A stretch of DNA of 64,000 bases from Anaerolineales bacterium (GTDB taxonomy: Bacteria; Chloroflexota; Anaerolineae; Anaerolineales; UBA11579): the NCBI GenBank assembly GCA_019454165.1, contig CP075367.1:2148805-2212804 (forward strand). Reading direction: 5' to 3'. The notes beneath the pieces are model-generated. The model saw only the letters and a program-made list of their open reading frames with translations. It was not told where the DNA came from and made no database searches. This document shows positions 1 through 8,102 of this stretch, in pieces (the stretch's first letter is position 1; the number at the start of each line of letters is the position of its first letter). A program made the translations under genes and the position numbers.

Positions 1-1
1 C

Positions 2-1429
2 GTGGTGGGCTTGCCCGACGCGGCTGTGCAGGAAAGCCGTGAGCGGGTCGCCTCGGCCATCAAGAATTCCGGCTTCGAATTCCCTCGCAATCACATCACC
101 ATCAACCTGGCCCCGGCCAGCGTGCGCAAGGCCGGCCCGGTATACGACCTGCCGATCGCGCTCGGCATCCTGGCCGCCAGCGGCCAGATCCAGGCCCAAC
201 GGCTAGAAGGATATCTCACCCTGGGTGAGCTCTCGCTGGACGGCGCGGTGCGGCATGTGCGCGGCGTGCTGCCGATGGCCGCCCTGGCGCGCCGCCAGGG
301 CATCCGCAGGCTGTACGTGCCCGCCGTGGATGCGGCCGAGGCGGCCCTGGTGCCGGACGTTGAGATCTTCCCGATCCGCTCCCTGCGCGAGCTGGCCGAC
401 CACATCACCAACCAACAAGCCATCGCGCCCTTCGAGCCTACCACCCCGACCGATGAACTGGCGGCCCCGCCCAGCTATACCGATCTGAGCGAGGTCAAGG
501 GCCAGGAGCAGGTCAAGCGCGCCCTCGAAGTGGCCGCGGCCGGCGGTCATAACATGCTGATGACCGGCGCACCCGGGGCCGGCAAGACCCTGATGGCGCG
601 CGCCCTGCCCGGCATCCTGCCCGAGCTCAATCTCGACGAAGCGCTGGATGTGACCCGCATCTACTCGGTCTCCGACAAGCTCAGCGAGAACAGCCCGCTG
701 ATCCGCACCCGCCCCTTCCGTGCCCCGCACCACACCATCTCGCACGCCGGGCTGGTGGGCGGCGGCAGCTGGCCGCAGCCCGGCGAGATCTCGCTGGCTC
801 ACCGCGGTGTGCTCTTCCTCGACGAGCTGGTTGAGTTCGCCCCGCGCGTGCTGGAGGTGCTGCGCCAGCCGATCGAAGACAAGGTGGTCACCATCAGCCG
901 CGCTCAGGGTGCCCTCACCTTCCCGGCCAACTTTCAACTCATCGGCGCCATGAACCCCTGCCCCTGCGGCTACTACGGCGATCCGTTGCGCGCCTGCAGC
1001 TGCGCGCCCGGCAACGTGACCCGTTACCAAAAGCGGCTCTCCGGCCCGCTGCTCGACCGCATAGACATCCATGTGGAAGTGCCGCGCGTGGATTACGAGA
1101 AGCTCAGCGATGAACGCCTGGGCGAGCCCTCGGCCGCGGTCCGCGCCCGGGTGGAAGCGGCACGCCAGCTGCAGCGCCAGCGCTTCGCTGGCCTGACCGC
1201 CCACACCAACGCCGATATGGGCGTGGCCGAGGTGCGCCGCTTCTGCGAGCTGGATGCGGAGGGCCGCACCCTCGTGCGGGCCGCCATGGCGCAGATGCAG
1301 CTGACTGCCCGCGCCTACCACCGCGTGCTCAAGCTGGCTCGCACCATCGCCGACCTTGCGGGCGCCGAACGCGTAGCGCCTCAGCATCTGGCTGAGGCGC
1401 TACAGTACCGGGCACGGCTGGCCATCTAG
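2..1429 (+). CDS. comM: ComM/YifB-family AAA+ ATPase (Mg-chelatase-like), 5' end outside window
   Basis: Member of the ComM/YifB AAA+ family; the best-studied members are hexameric helicases that extend heteroduplex during natural transformation, but the gene is also common in bacteria not known to be competent. The visible 475 residues start inside the N-terminal Lon-protease-like fold (VGLPDAAVQESRERV at 2-16), so roughly 30 residues lie off the window. Walker A GAPGAGKT is at 189-196, followed by the Walker B-type LFLDEL, the family's Cys-rich NPCPCGYYGD segment and LLDRIDIHVEVP, then a helical C-terminal domain. The reading frame is intact to the TAG stop. It converges on the cotH-like gene 22 bp away. 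Function in DNA uptake is inferred from family only. Confidence 0.92.
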   Translation: MVGLPDAAVQESRERVASAIKNSGFEFPRNHITINLAPASVRKAGPVYDLPIALGILAASGQIQAQRLEGYLTLGELSLDGAVRHVRGVLPMAALARRQGIRRLYVPAVDAAEAALVPDVEIFPIRSLRELADHITNQQAIAPFEPTTPTDELAAPPSYTDLSEVKGQEQVKRALEVAAAGGHNMLMTGAPGAGKTLMARALPGILPELNLDEALDVTRIYSVSDKLSENSPLIRTRPFRAPHHTISHAGLVGGGSWPQPGEISLAHRGVLFLDELVEFAPRVLEVLRQPIEDKVVTISRAQGALTFPANFQLIGAMNPCPCGYYGDPLRACSCAPGNVTRYQKRLSGPLLDRIDIHVEVPRVDYEKLSDERLGEPSAAVRARVEAARQLQRQRFAGLTAHTNADMGVAEVRRFCELDAEGRTLVRAAMAQMQLTARAYHRVLKLARTIADLAGAERVAPQHLAEALQYRARLAI

Positions 1430-1439
1430 GCCACCAGGT

Positions 1440-1470
1440 AGGGTTGGTTCGCTAGTCGCTCACCAACCCT
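1440..1470. terminator. possible bidirectional hairpin between convergent genes
   Basis: A perfect 9-bp inverted repeat (AGGGTTGGT / ACCAACCCT) with a 13-nt loop sits between the ComM gene and the end of the convergent cotH-like gene, overlapping the latter's stop codon. Neither side has a T tract, so intrinsic termination is only a guess. Confidence 0.35.
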
Positions 1471-3095
1471 GTCGAAAGGACATATTCCTTGCGCTGCTCA
1501 AGGAAGGAGCGCACGCTCTCGACCGCCGCAGTGTAGGTTTGCTCATCCACCAGCCCGCGGTCCGCGTTGGCGGCCAGCACCAGTGCAGCGTACGCATCCA
1601 CCTTCTCGGTCAGCGCATCGTTGGCAAAGACCGCATCGTAGACCTCTTGCAGCTTTTGCTGATACAAGGCCCGGAAGGTGTCATTGGCAATGAAGCGGGA
1701 AAGCAACGTATTGCTGCCGCCGCCGAACCCGCGCCCCATACCGCCGCCACCCAAGCCAGCTTGCTGTGTGCTCAGGTCAAGGCTGTAGCTGACATTGCCG
1801 CCTAGTTTGCTCAGACTTTCATTGGTGTCCCACAGCAACACGGTCATCTTCTCAGCCTGCTCGTCATAGTACAGGTAGTAGTTGTTGTTCATGCCCAACA
1901 TCGAGTCAGTGTTAACCAGCATGGCGTTGATGGCCAGATAGCTGGCGAAGGCGTCAACATCCAGGCGCTCAGGCAGTTCCGCCTCAAAGGTGGCGTCGTC
2001 GGCTTCGTCAAGGAAGCGTATGAAATCGATCAGCGGTTTCATGTCGGCGTCATTCACGCGGGTTTCCTGGCTGAAGCTGTTGGCATAGCTGCTGGGCTCC
2101 TCACCGGCGTAGCTAAGACTTGCGCCCACATCCGCCTTGTACAGCACTCCCACGGTACCCGGGAGATGCTTGGCAAGGTAGTTCTCATCCACCAGCTCAG
2201 AGACTACATATAGGCGTTCAGCGTCTTCATTCAAGCTGAAGCCCGTGAACACGGTTTCCGTAGCGGGCAAGCCAGCCAAACTGGCCGCATAGTTGCTGAT
2301 CGGCTCCTGCAGCATGGCTTCATCATACGAAGTGCCGTAGTTGCGGATGGCGATGGCCGAGTAACCCTGATAGGTCTGACCGTCCACATATTCATCAAAC
2401 TTGATCATGAACGGGATCTTGATCAATTCTTCTGAAATGGCTTGCCGCTCCATGCCGCCCGGCTGGAAGCCGCCAAAGCCCGCACCACCCTCACCTTCCA
2501 CTCCATCCGGCGCCACAAAACCTTCGGGCGGCTGGCCGCCCTGGAAGCCGCGGCCGGCCGGCGGCTGGAAGTCTTGTATGCCCTCTGGAGCTTCGCCCTG
2601 GCCAAACTGGGGCGGCTGAAAGCCTTGCATGCCCTCGGGGATCTCCTGGCCGTCACCAAACGGAGGCGTCTGGCCCTCAGGGAACTGCACGCCATCCGGC
2701 ACCCCGCCCCCCGCAATGCCAAAGCCGCCACCGCCGCCACCCAGCGCAGTCCGCAGGGAAGCGTTGCCGCGCAAGCGAATGCCGACATCGTTGATGCGCA
2801 CCCCATCGATGATGACATCCGCCTGGAAGTATTCCTTCTCCCCGGTCTGCTGATACGTGGCGATCATGCTGTCATAGTCTTGCTCAGACATAAGCACCTG
2901 GATCTCGTGCACCACGCCATCATCAAACAAGGCCACCGTGTTGCTCACATCGTTCGCTCCAGCTGTAGACAGCCGGGTAGAGGTGGATGTGGTGTAGGCA
3001 ATGATGCGCTGGCTTCCCAACCCCAGCACCAACGCGGCCACCAGCACGCCCAGCAAAGCCATCAGGGGCAGATTGCGTTTCAAAGTAAGACTCAT
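1452..3095 (-). CDS. CotH-like atypical protein kinase with Pro/Gly-rich insert, membrane-anchored
   Basis: CotH-family protein. Studied members (spore coat CotH) are atypical Ser/Thr kinases. I start it at ATG 3095 because AAGGAAG lies 5 nt upstream; a GTG two codons earlier overlaps that ribosome site. Of 547 residues, 9-28 form one hydrophobic signal/anchor segment, so the rest is probably extracytoplasmic. CotH landmarks: VGIRLRGNAS (104-113), YVVSELVDENYL (296-307), and the catalytic block NTDSMLGMNNNYYLYYD (395-411) with LLWDTN (420-425), giving likely D397, N405 and D423. Residues ~117-216 are a Gly/Pro/Gln-rich insert with repeated PEG and FQPP units splitting the N-terminal lobe. It is the last gene of the VTC-DUF4956-CotH operon. 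The substrate is unknown. Confidence 0.85.
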   Translation of the reverse strand: MSLTLKRNLPLMALLGVLVAALVLGLGSQRIIAYTTSTSTRLSTAGANDVSNTVALFDDGVVHEIQVLMSEQDYDSMIATYQQTGEKEYFQADVIIDGVRINDVGIRLRGNASLRTALGGGGGGFGIAGGGVPDGVQFPEGQTPPFGDGQEIPEGMQGFQPPQFGQGEAPEGIQDFQPPAGRGFQGGQPPEGFVAPDGVEGEGGAGFGGFQPGGMERQAISEELIKIPFMIKFDEYVDGQTYQGYSAIAIRNYGTSYDEAMLQEPISNYAASLAGLPATETVFTGFSLNEDAERLYVVSELVDENYLAKHLPGTVGVLYKADVGASLSYAGEEPSSYANSFSQETRVNDADMKPLIDFIRFLDEADDATFEAELPERLDVDAFASYLAINAMLVNTDSMLGMNNNYYLYYDEQAEKMTVLLWDTNESLSKLGGNVSYSLDLSTQQAGLGGGGMGRGFGGGSNTLLSRFIANDTFRALYQQKLQEVYDAVFANDALTEKVDAYAALVLAANADRGLVDEQTYTAAVESVRSFLEQRKEYVLSTGLVSD

Positions 3096-3110
3096 GGTCA
3101 CTTCCTTTCC

Positions 3111-3136
3111 AGGCTGGGCGGTTGCCCGCCCAGCCT
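3111..3136 (-). promoter_or_regulatory. strong hairpin directly before the cotH-like ribosome site
   Basis: A perfect 11-bp stem (AGGCTGGGCGG / CCGCCCAGCCT) with a 4-nt loop lies between the DUF4956 stop codon and the cotH-like start. On the transcribed minus strand it is followed by GGAAAGGAAG, the ribosome site, not by a T run, so it is more likely a processing, stability or translation-control element than a terminator. Confidence 0.5.
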
Positions 3137-3150
3137 GAGTTTCATTTTTG

Positions 3151-3831
3151 TTATAGGTCTGTGGTGTTGTAGCCTGCGATCAATGAGATCTTGTTGTCGC
3201 CATTGAGCTTGCGCAGTTCAGACACAAATTCCTCGACGCGGTTGGCCTTCTTGAAGCCCAAACTGTAGGTCAGCTCGGTCAGCGCGTCGTTGTTCACCGT
3301 ATCCACACTGATCAGCTCAGAGCTGTGGGTGTATTTCAGGAACAACGCATCGAACAGCTTGTCGAAGGGCGCATTGCTGGGCACTTGGACACGCAGGATC
3401 TGGCCCGCCGCCTCACGCGCGAACCAGTTAAAGCGCATCATGATCACCACCACCAAGCTGATCACGACCGCGGCCACGATCGCCAGCAGGTAGAAACGCG
3501 TGCCGATCGCCATGCCGATCGCCATGGTGAAGAAGATGAAGCCCACATCCCGCGTCTCTTTGACGGCATTGCGGAAGCGGATGATGGACAAAGCCCCCAC
3601 CAGCGAGAAGGCCCGCGCAATGTTGGAGCCGACCACCATCATCACCAGCGCCACCACCATGCCGTTAAGCACCAGCGTGAACACAAAGCTCTGTGTATAC
3701 GAGGTGCCGCGGTGGGTCAGCTTGTAGACCCAGCCGATGAAGGCGCTGAGCAGAAAGCTCAGCGCCAGCACCAGGGTGACATCCAATACAGAAAATTCTC
3801 CGGTTAGATCTTGAAAATTGAAAATATCCAT
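3151..3831 (-). CDS. DUF4956 family membrane protein
   Basis: A 226-residue membrane protein matching the DUF4956 family. About four hydrophobic helices lie between residues 15 and 130; a short conserved loop with RFRNAVKETRDVGFIF joins two of them, and the C-terminal ~80 residues are soluble and mixed alpha/beta. AAAGGAG 8 nt before the ATG supports the start. It lies between the VTC-domain gene (18 bp upstream) and the cotH-like gene. This gene order recurs in bacteria, as far as I recall, so the protein probably works with the VTC polymerase, perhaps as its membrane partner. No biochemical role is established that I know of. Confidence is high for the family, low for function. Confidence 0.8.
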   Translation of the reverse strand: MDIFNFQDLTGEFSVLDVTLVLALSFLLSAFIGWVYKLTHRGTSYTQSFVFTLVLNGMVVALVMMVVGSNIARAFSLVGALSIIRFRNAVKETRDVGFIFFTMAIGMAIGTRFYLLAIVAAVVISLVVVIMMRFNWFAREAAGQILRVQVPSNAPFDKLFDALFLKYTHSSELISVDTVNNDALTELTYSLGFKKANRVEEFVSELRKLNGDNKISLIAGYNTTDL

Positions 3832-3849
3832 CTTGTTTTCTCCTTTGGG

Positions 3850-4617
3850 TTAATGCCCAGCAAATGCAAGTTGTGAAAAGGCCGGCATGTTGGCATTGGC
3901 CAGATCGATGCTGCGGCAGTATTTGCTGACGCGTACGGTCCTGAGATTGTGGGCTGCGATCATGTCGGCCAGCCAGTACGGCAGGCGTTCGTTCACCTTG
4001 ATCTCCATCACCGCACGGTCGGACGAGAGCATCGGCAGCGTGGTCGCATCCTGCAGGCGCAATTGGTGCACCTGGTAGCCCAGCTGGGTATCGAAGGTGA
4101 CCCGCAGCCCAAGGTCGTAGGCAGTTCCCATAAATGCCTGGCGCTTATAGCGCACAATGCTCACGGGGTGCAGGTTGTACTCCCACAGAAAGGAGCACAC
4201 CTCGGAGATGACAGCTTCATCCTCTGCGGCCAGCTTCTTCGGCAGTTCGCGCCGGTTGCACAAGGCCAGTGCTTCGGCATACGGCATCAGCACGCGGCGC
4301 TTCTGGGTCACGCGGTCGAGGCGCTGCTTGATCTCTACGAACACGGGCGTATTGGGGGTCAGCGCCGCGCCATTTTCGTAGTGGCGAATGCGCAGCTTGC
4401 GGCGGAAGCGGATGCCGTCCACCTTCTCCCAGTAACAGCGGAAGTCCGGCGAGTCGTAGTACAGGCTGGAGAGCCCATAGCTGCCGCGGCTGTGCTCATC
4501 TGCATCCAGATAACTGCGCAGCGCTGCCTTGAAGATCTCCGCCTGCTTGAGGCTCACCAAGTACTTGAGCTCAAAGCGATTGAAACGGCGAATGGTATGA
4601 CTGAGATTGTTGCTCAT
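3850..4617 (-). CDS. VTC-domain protein (polyphosphate polymerase-type tunnel domain)
   Basis: A stand-alone VTC catalytic domain. In yeast Vtc4 this fold polymerises ATP gamma-phosphate into inorganic polyphosphate inside a basic tunnel. All basic landmarks are visible in the 255 residues: RFELKYLV with K18, RKLRIRHY with R76 and R78, VFVEIKQ with K97, RYKRQ with R156/R159, VMEIKV with E205 and K207, and VSKYCRSID with K232. There is no SPX domain and no membrane helix, unlike the eukaryotic enzyme, so the neighbouring DUF4956 protein may supply the membrane link. I start it at ATG 4617: GGAAGGAG precedes it and would be inside the gene if the upstream GTG (4629) were used. First gene of the operon, facing the two-component pair. 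Substrate not proven. Confidence 0.85.
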   Translation of the reverse strand: MSNNLSHTIRRFNRFELKYLVSLKQAEIFKAALRSYLDADEHSRGSYGLSSLYYDSPDFRCYWEKVDGIRFRRKLRIRHYENGAALTPNTPVFVEIKQRLDRVTQKRRVLMPYAEALALCNRRELPKKLAAEDEAVISEVCSFLWEYNLHPVSIVRYKRQAFMGTAYDLGLRVTFDTQLGYQVHQLRLQDATTLPMLSSDRAVMEIKVNERLPYWLADMIAAHNLRTVRVSKYCRSIDLANANMPAFSQLAFAGH

Positions 4618-4643
4618 AGCTCCTTCCACAAATTGCTTGATGG

Positions 4644-4760
4644 CTGCAAGTCTAAAAACCGCGGCTGTGAGAACGCCAAAAAACGGCTGTGAATTGGCTG
4701 TGAGACGGATGCAGGCAAAAGGACTGTGAATCTGCTGAGAAAGCCTCTTTTCGGCTGTAC
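4644..4760. promoter_or_regulatory. array of CTGTGA direct repeats in the divergent promoter region
   Basis: CTGTGA occurs at 4665, 4687, 4698 and 4724, with CTGAGA at 4735; related CTGCAA and CTGTAC copies are at 4644 and 4755. Four of the copies are embedded in GGCTGTGA or GACTGTGA. Spacings of 22, 11 and 11 bp keep most copies on one face of the helix. Direct repeats about 11 bp apart are the usual binding layout for dimers of OmpR/PhoB-type regulators, and such a regulator is encoded immediately to the right. The region also has to hold both divergent promoters. Confidence 0.65.
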
Positions 4761-4803
4761 AAGCCGCGTTTTCGAGGCAAACTTAGCTAAATAAGAGTGG
4801 AAA

Positions 4804-5481
4804 ATGTCAACCGTACTGATCGTGGATGATGACCCCAAGCTGCTGAAGATGCTGCAGCGCACGCTGACCTATGAGAATCTCAGCGTGCTGACGGCCGCCA
4901 ACGGGTTGGAAGCCCTGCCGCTGGTGCAGGCCCACAAGCCCAGCCTGGTCATTGCGGACTGGATGATGCCCAAGATGGATGGCGTAACCTTCCTTCAGCG
5001 CCTGCGCGCCGAGGACAACAAGACCATGGTGCTGATGCTCACCGCCCGGGATGCGATCGAAGACCGCGTGGAAGGGTTGGAGAGCGGCGCAGATGATTAC
5101 CTGGCCAAGCCGTTCGCCCCGGCCGAGTTGGTGGCCCGCGTGCATGCCTTGCTGCGCCGCGTGCAGGCTGAGCTGCAAAACCAACCCGCCAGCTACGCGG
5201 ACATCACGCTTGACCCGCTGACCCGCCAGGCCCACCGCGGCGAAGGCGAGCTCAATCTCACCCTGACCGAATTCAATCTTCTGCACCTGTTGCTGCGCCA
5301 CCCGCGCCAGGTGCTGGAACGCGATCGCATCCTGAGCGAGGTATGGGGCTACGATTTTGGCGGAAACGACAACGTGCTGGAAATTTACATTGGCTATTTA
5401 CGCAAAAAACTTGAGGCCGAAGGCAGCCCGCGCCTGATCCAGACCGTGCGCGGTGTCGGCTACGTACTGCGCGAGGAATAA
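4804..5481 (+). CDS. OmpR/PhoB-family response regulator
   Basis: Two-domain response regulator of 225 residues. Receiver domain: acidic pocket D8-D10, phospho-acceptor D52 in ADWMMPKMDG, conserved T80 and K102 (LAKPF). The C-terminal winged-helix DNA-binding domain (about 125-222) ends with the typical RTVRGVGYVL-like stretch. Its stop codon overlaps the ATG of the downstream sensor kinase by one base, so the two are translationally coupled. The divergent position next to the VTC/CotH operon and the phased repeats between them suggest it regulates that operon and itself. The signal is unknown. Confidence 0.93.
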   Translation: MSTVLIVDDDPKLLKMLQRTLTYENLSVLTAANGLEALPLVQAHKPSLVIADWMMPKMDGVTFLQRLRAEDNKTMVLMLTARDAIEDRVEGLESGADDYLAKPFAPAELVARVHALLRRVQAELQNQPASYADITLDPLTRQAHRGEGELNLTLTEFNLLHLLLRHPRQVLERDRILSEVWGYDFGGNDNVLEIYIGYLRKKLEAEGSPRLIQTVRGVGYVLREE

Positions 5482-6911
5482 TGTCCATCCGCCTGCGCAT
5501 CACCATCCTGTACACCGCCATCCTGGCACTGACCTTGTGCATCTTTGGGGCGGTGCTGTATTTCATTCAAGCCCAATCCACGCTCGATTCCCTGAAGCAC
5601 GATCTGGTGAGCAGCGCCAACCGGCTGGGCGAAGCCGTGGGGCGCAGCGGCGAGCTGCCGCATGGGCAGCCGCCACTGGGCGGCCAGATGCCGCCGCTCC
5701 CGTTTGGTGAATTCTCCAACGAGCAAGCCTTCCAGGCCTTTCCCGAGCGCGAGATCGCCCGCGTGCTGGATTCGCAGGGCCGCCTGCTGGCCAGCCCTTT
5801 TGGCCGCGAGGGTGACGCCCTGCCCCTGAGCGCGGAAGGGTTGCGCGCCTTACAGAGCGGGCAGGAATGGTGGGAGACCAGTGAAGTCTCTGGCGAACCG
5901 ACCCTGATCTACAGCCGCCCCATCGTGGTCAACGATGAGTTCTTGTCCATCATCCAGGTGGCCCACAGCCTGGCCGAGCGCAGCCATTCGCTCCGTACCT
6001 TAGCTACCACTGTGTTGGGGGCCGGTCTGCTGATCGTGCTCATCGCGTTCGGGGTGGGCTGGCTGTTCTCCGGGGCGATGCTGGCGCCGATCCACCGCAT
6101 CACCCTGACCGCCCAGGCGATCGGCGACGAGCGCGATTTCACCCACCGCGTCAACTACACCGGCCCGCCAGATGAGGTAGGGCTGCTGGCAAGCACCTTC
6201 AACTCGATGCTTTCGCGCTTGCAGAACGCCTTCCAGCGCGTGGAGCATTCGCTGCAGATGCAGCGCGAGTTCGTGGCCGACATCTCGCACGAGCTGCGCA
6301 CTCCGCTCACCACGCTGCGCGGCAACCTGAGCCTGCTGCGGCGCAACCCGCCCATGCCTACCGAGGAGCGCGACGACATCCTCAATGACCTGATCGACGA
6401 GAACGACCGCCTGATCCGGCTGGTGAACGACCTCTTGCTGTTGGCGCGGGCGGATGCCGAGCGCGAGCTGGCCAAAGACGCGCTGGATGCTGCCGAGCTA
6501 TTGAGGGAAGTTACCCGCCAAACTCAGGTGCTGGATCCCCAGCGCACCATCACGCTGACCGCGACGGAAGGTCTGCGCATCCTGGGAGACCGGGATGCCT
6601 TCAAGCAGATCATGATCATTGCCCTGGAAAATGCGATCAAGCATTCTCAGGACGAGGTATCGGTCAGCGCACAGCCGCAAGGCGAAATGGCCGAGATCCG
6701 CGTGCAAGACCGCGGCCCCGGCATCCCCGCCGACCAGCTGCCGCACATCTTTGGCCGCTTCTACCGCGGCGACAGTGCCCAGGCCACGCCCGGGTTTGGG
6801 CTGGGCCTGGCCATCGCCAAGACTCTCGTGGAGAAGCAAGGCGGCACGATCGAGATGCAGAGCGAGCCGGGGACAGGCAGCAGGCTGGTCATACGTTTCC
6901 CTGCAATCTGA
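5481..6911 (+). CDS. membrane sensor histidine kinase, partner of the preceding regulator
   Basis: Classical EnvZ/PhoR-like sensor of 476 residues. TM1 is at about 9-30, an extracytoplasmic sensor region of ~140 residues contains a Pro/Gly/Gln-rich patch (60-75), TM2 is at about 175-198, then HAMP (199-255). The HisKA H-box is FVADISHELRTP with H270. The ATPase domain shows the N box ALENAIKHS (N384), G1 VQDRGPGIP (D410) and G2 GFGLGLAIAK. It should autophosphorylate H270 and transfer to D52 of the cognate regulator. It ends 7 bp before the convergent propeller lipoprotein gene. The sensed signal cannot be read from the sequence. Confidence 0.93.
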   Translation: MSIRLRITILYTAILALTLCIFGAVLYFIQAQSTLDSLKHDLVSSANRLGEAVGRSGELPHGQPPLGGQMPPLPFGEFSNEQAFQAFPEREIARVLDSQGRLLASPFGREGDALPLSAEGLRALQSGQEWWETSEVSGEPTLIYSRPIVVNDEFLSIIQVAHSLAERSHSLRTLATTVLGAGLLIVLIAFGVGWLFSGAMLAPIHRITLTAQAIGDERDFTHRVNYTGPPDEVGLLASTFNSMLSRLQNAFQRVEHSLQMQREFVADISHELRTPLTTLRGNLSLLRRNPPMPTEERDDILNDLIDENDRLIRLVNDLLLLARADAERELAKDALDAAELLREVTRQTQVLDPQRTITLTATEGLRILGDRDAFKQIMIIALENAIKHSQDEVSVSAQPQGEMAEIRVQDRGPGIPADQLPHIFGRFYRGDSAQATPGFGLGLAIAKTLVEKQGGTIEMQSEPGTGSRLVIRFPAI

Positions 6912-6918
6912 GGCTGGC

Positions 6919-7998
6919 TTACGGCAAACTCAACCGCAGCAGCAAGCCCTGTTCAGGCGTGTTGATGTTGTCTCCGTGAGTGGTGGCCGTTGTCCAGATC
7001 GAATCACCGGTGACGATCAAGCTGCCGCCCTGAAGACCCTCTTCAGCCACGATCTGTTCCACGATCTGATTGCTGCCAGGGTCAATGCGGTACAGGAAGC
7101 CGCTCTCCTGGCGCACCCACACGGCGTCATCGGTGACAAAGATATCGCCAGCCGACAGTTTGGGAAGCCCCGTGAAAACGACAACTTCTTCCAGAGTCGT
7201 CGCATCCAGGCGCAGCACCGCATTCTCCTGGGCAACCCACACCCCGCTGGCGTTGGCGGCGATGTTGCGCGGGCCACGCACGCTGGCACGTTGGGTCACC
7301 TCGCCCGTGGCCGGGTCGATCCGCAGCACCAGATTGTCTTGCGTGCAGGCGGCTACGAGCGAGTCGCCCGCCGCGGCCACCTGGAAGCAGCGCGCATCGA
7401 GCTCAATGGCCGGGTTGGGCTGGTTTGTGGTCACATCAATGCCCACCAACCTAGCGCCACCGTCGACCAGAACCCAGATCTGATCGCTCAGGAACGGCAG
7501 CTCAAACTGGTCGAAAACCTTATTGACCGCCAGGGTGGCCAAGATCTCGCCCGAGCCCAGATCGACGCGGACGACATCGATGCTGCGCTGGTTTTCATCC
7601 CCAGTGGCTGAGCAAGCCCACACGCTTTGGCCGTCCGTCCCCAGGCCCTGGCAATAGTGAAACGCGTCGGTACTGGTGTCCAGCTGTATCTCGTCTAAAA
7701 CTGAATTACTGGCAGGGTCAACCTTGATCAGTCGGCCGTCATCGGTCTTTACCCACACAAAGCCGCCGGCAAACACCAGCTCATCTGAAAATTGCAATTC
7801 CATTCTCGCGAGCAAACGCTCTTCAAGGTCAGACACGACAGAAGCTGTAGGTTGAACTACAGGCAGGTCAGGCGTGGCAGAGGCTGCCGGAGCCGGCGCG
7901 CTGGGAGCACACGCGGCCAGGATAAGAGTGACGACAAGCAACCAAACAATACGAGGGGCTGTAATGCCAAGAACGGAGCTTCCCTGCTTCAATGCCAT
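6919..7998 (-). CDS. lipoprotein with YncE/Vgb-like beta-propeller
   Basis: Predicted outward-facing lipoprotein of 359 residues. I start it at ATG 7998, preceded by GGAGG; upstream in-frame codons lack a ribosome site. The signal peptide ends in lipobox LAAC (C30), followed by an Ala/Pro/Thr-rich linker. The rest repeats blades of the form (V/L)xRIDPxTGE and SGVWVAQE, as in Vgb/YncE-like beta-propellers (for example LIKVDPASNSV, VVRVDLGSGEI, VLRIDPATGEV, LYRIDPGSNQI). No catalytic residues are evident, so a binding or scaffold role is likeliest. It is transcribed away from ridA. Function unknown. Confidence 0.75.
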   Translation of the reverse strand: MALKQGSSVLGITAPRIVWLLVVTLILAACAPSAPAPAASATPDLPVVQPTASVVSDLEERLLARMELQFSDELVFAGGFVWVKTDDGRLIKVDPASNSVLDEIQLDTSTDAFHYCQGLGTDGQSVWACSATGDENQRSIDVVRVDLGSGEILATLAVNKVFDQFELPFLSDQIWVLVDGGARLVGIDVTTNQPNPAIELDARCFQVAAAGDSLVAACTQDNLVLRIDPATGEVTQRASVRGPRNIAANASGVWVAQENAVLRLDATTLEEVVVFTGLPKLSAGDIFVTDDAVWVRQESGFLYRIDPGSNQIVEQIVAEEGLQGGSLIVTGDSIWTTATTHGDNINTPEQGLLLRLSLP

Positions 7999-8102
7999 GA
8001 CCAACCTCCGATACCAATAAACAGCATTAATCGGCATTATACGACCGCGGCCGATACCGCTCCAATAGGTAAAATGAAGGCATTCGATCATCAGGAGATG
8101 CT

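Noticed and set aside
203..1387. Long open frame antisense to the ComM gene
   Set aside because: High-GC shadow of a conserved gene; Gly/Ala/His-rich without domain features or a ribosome site.
2..1429. ComM as a truncated pseudogene
   Set aside because: The missing N-terminus is explained by the window boundary; the remaining frame is intact.
1440..1470. Hairpin as a proven terminator
   Set aside because: No T tract on either strand; kept only as a low-confidence feature.
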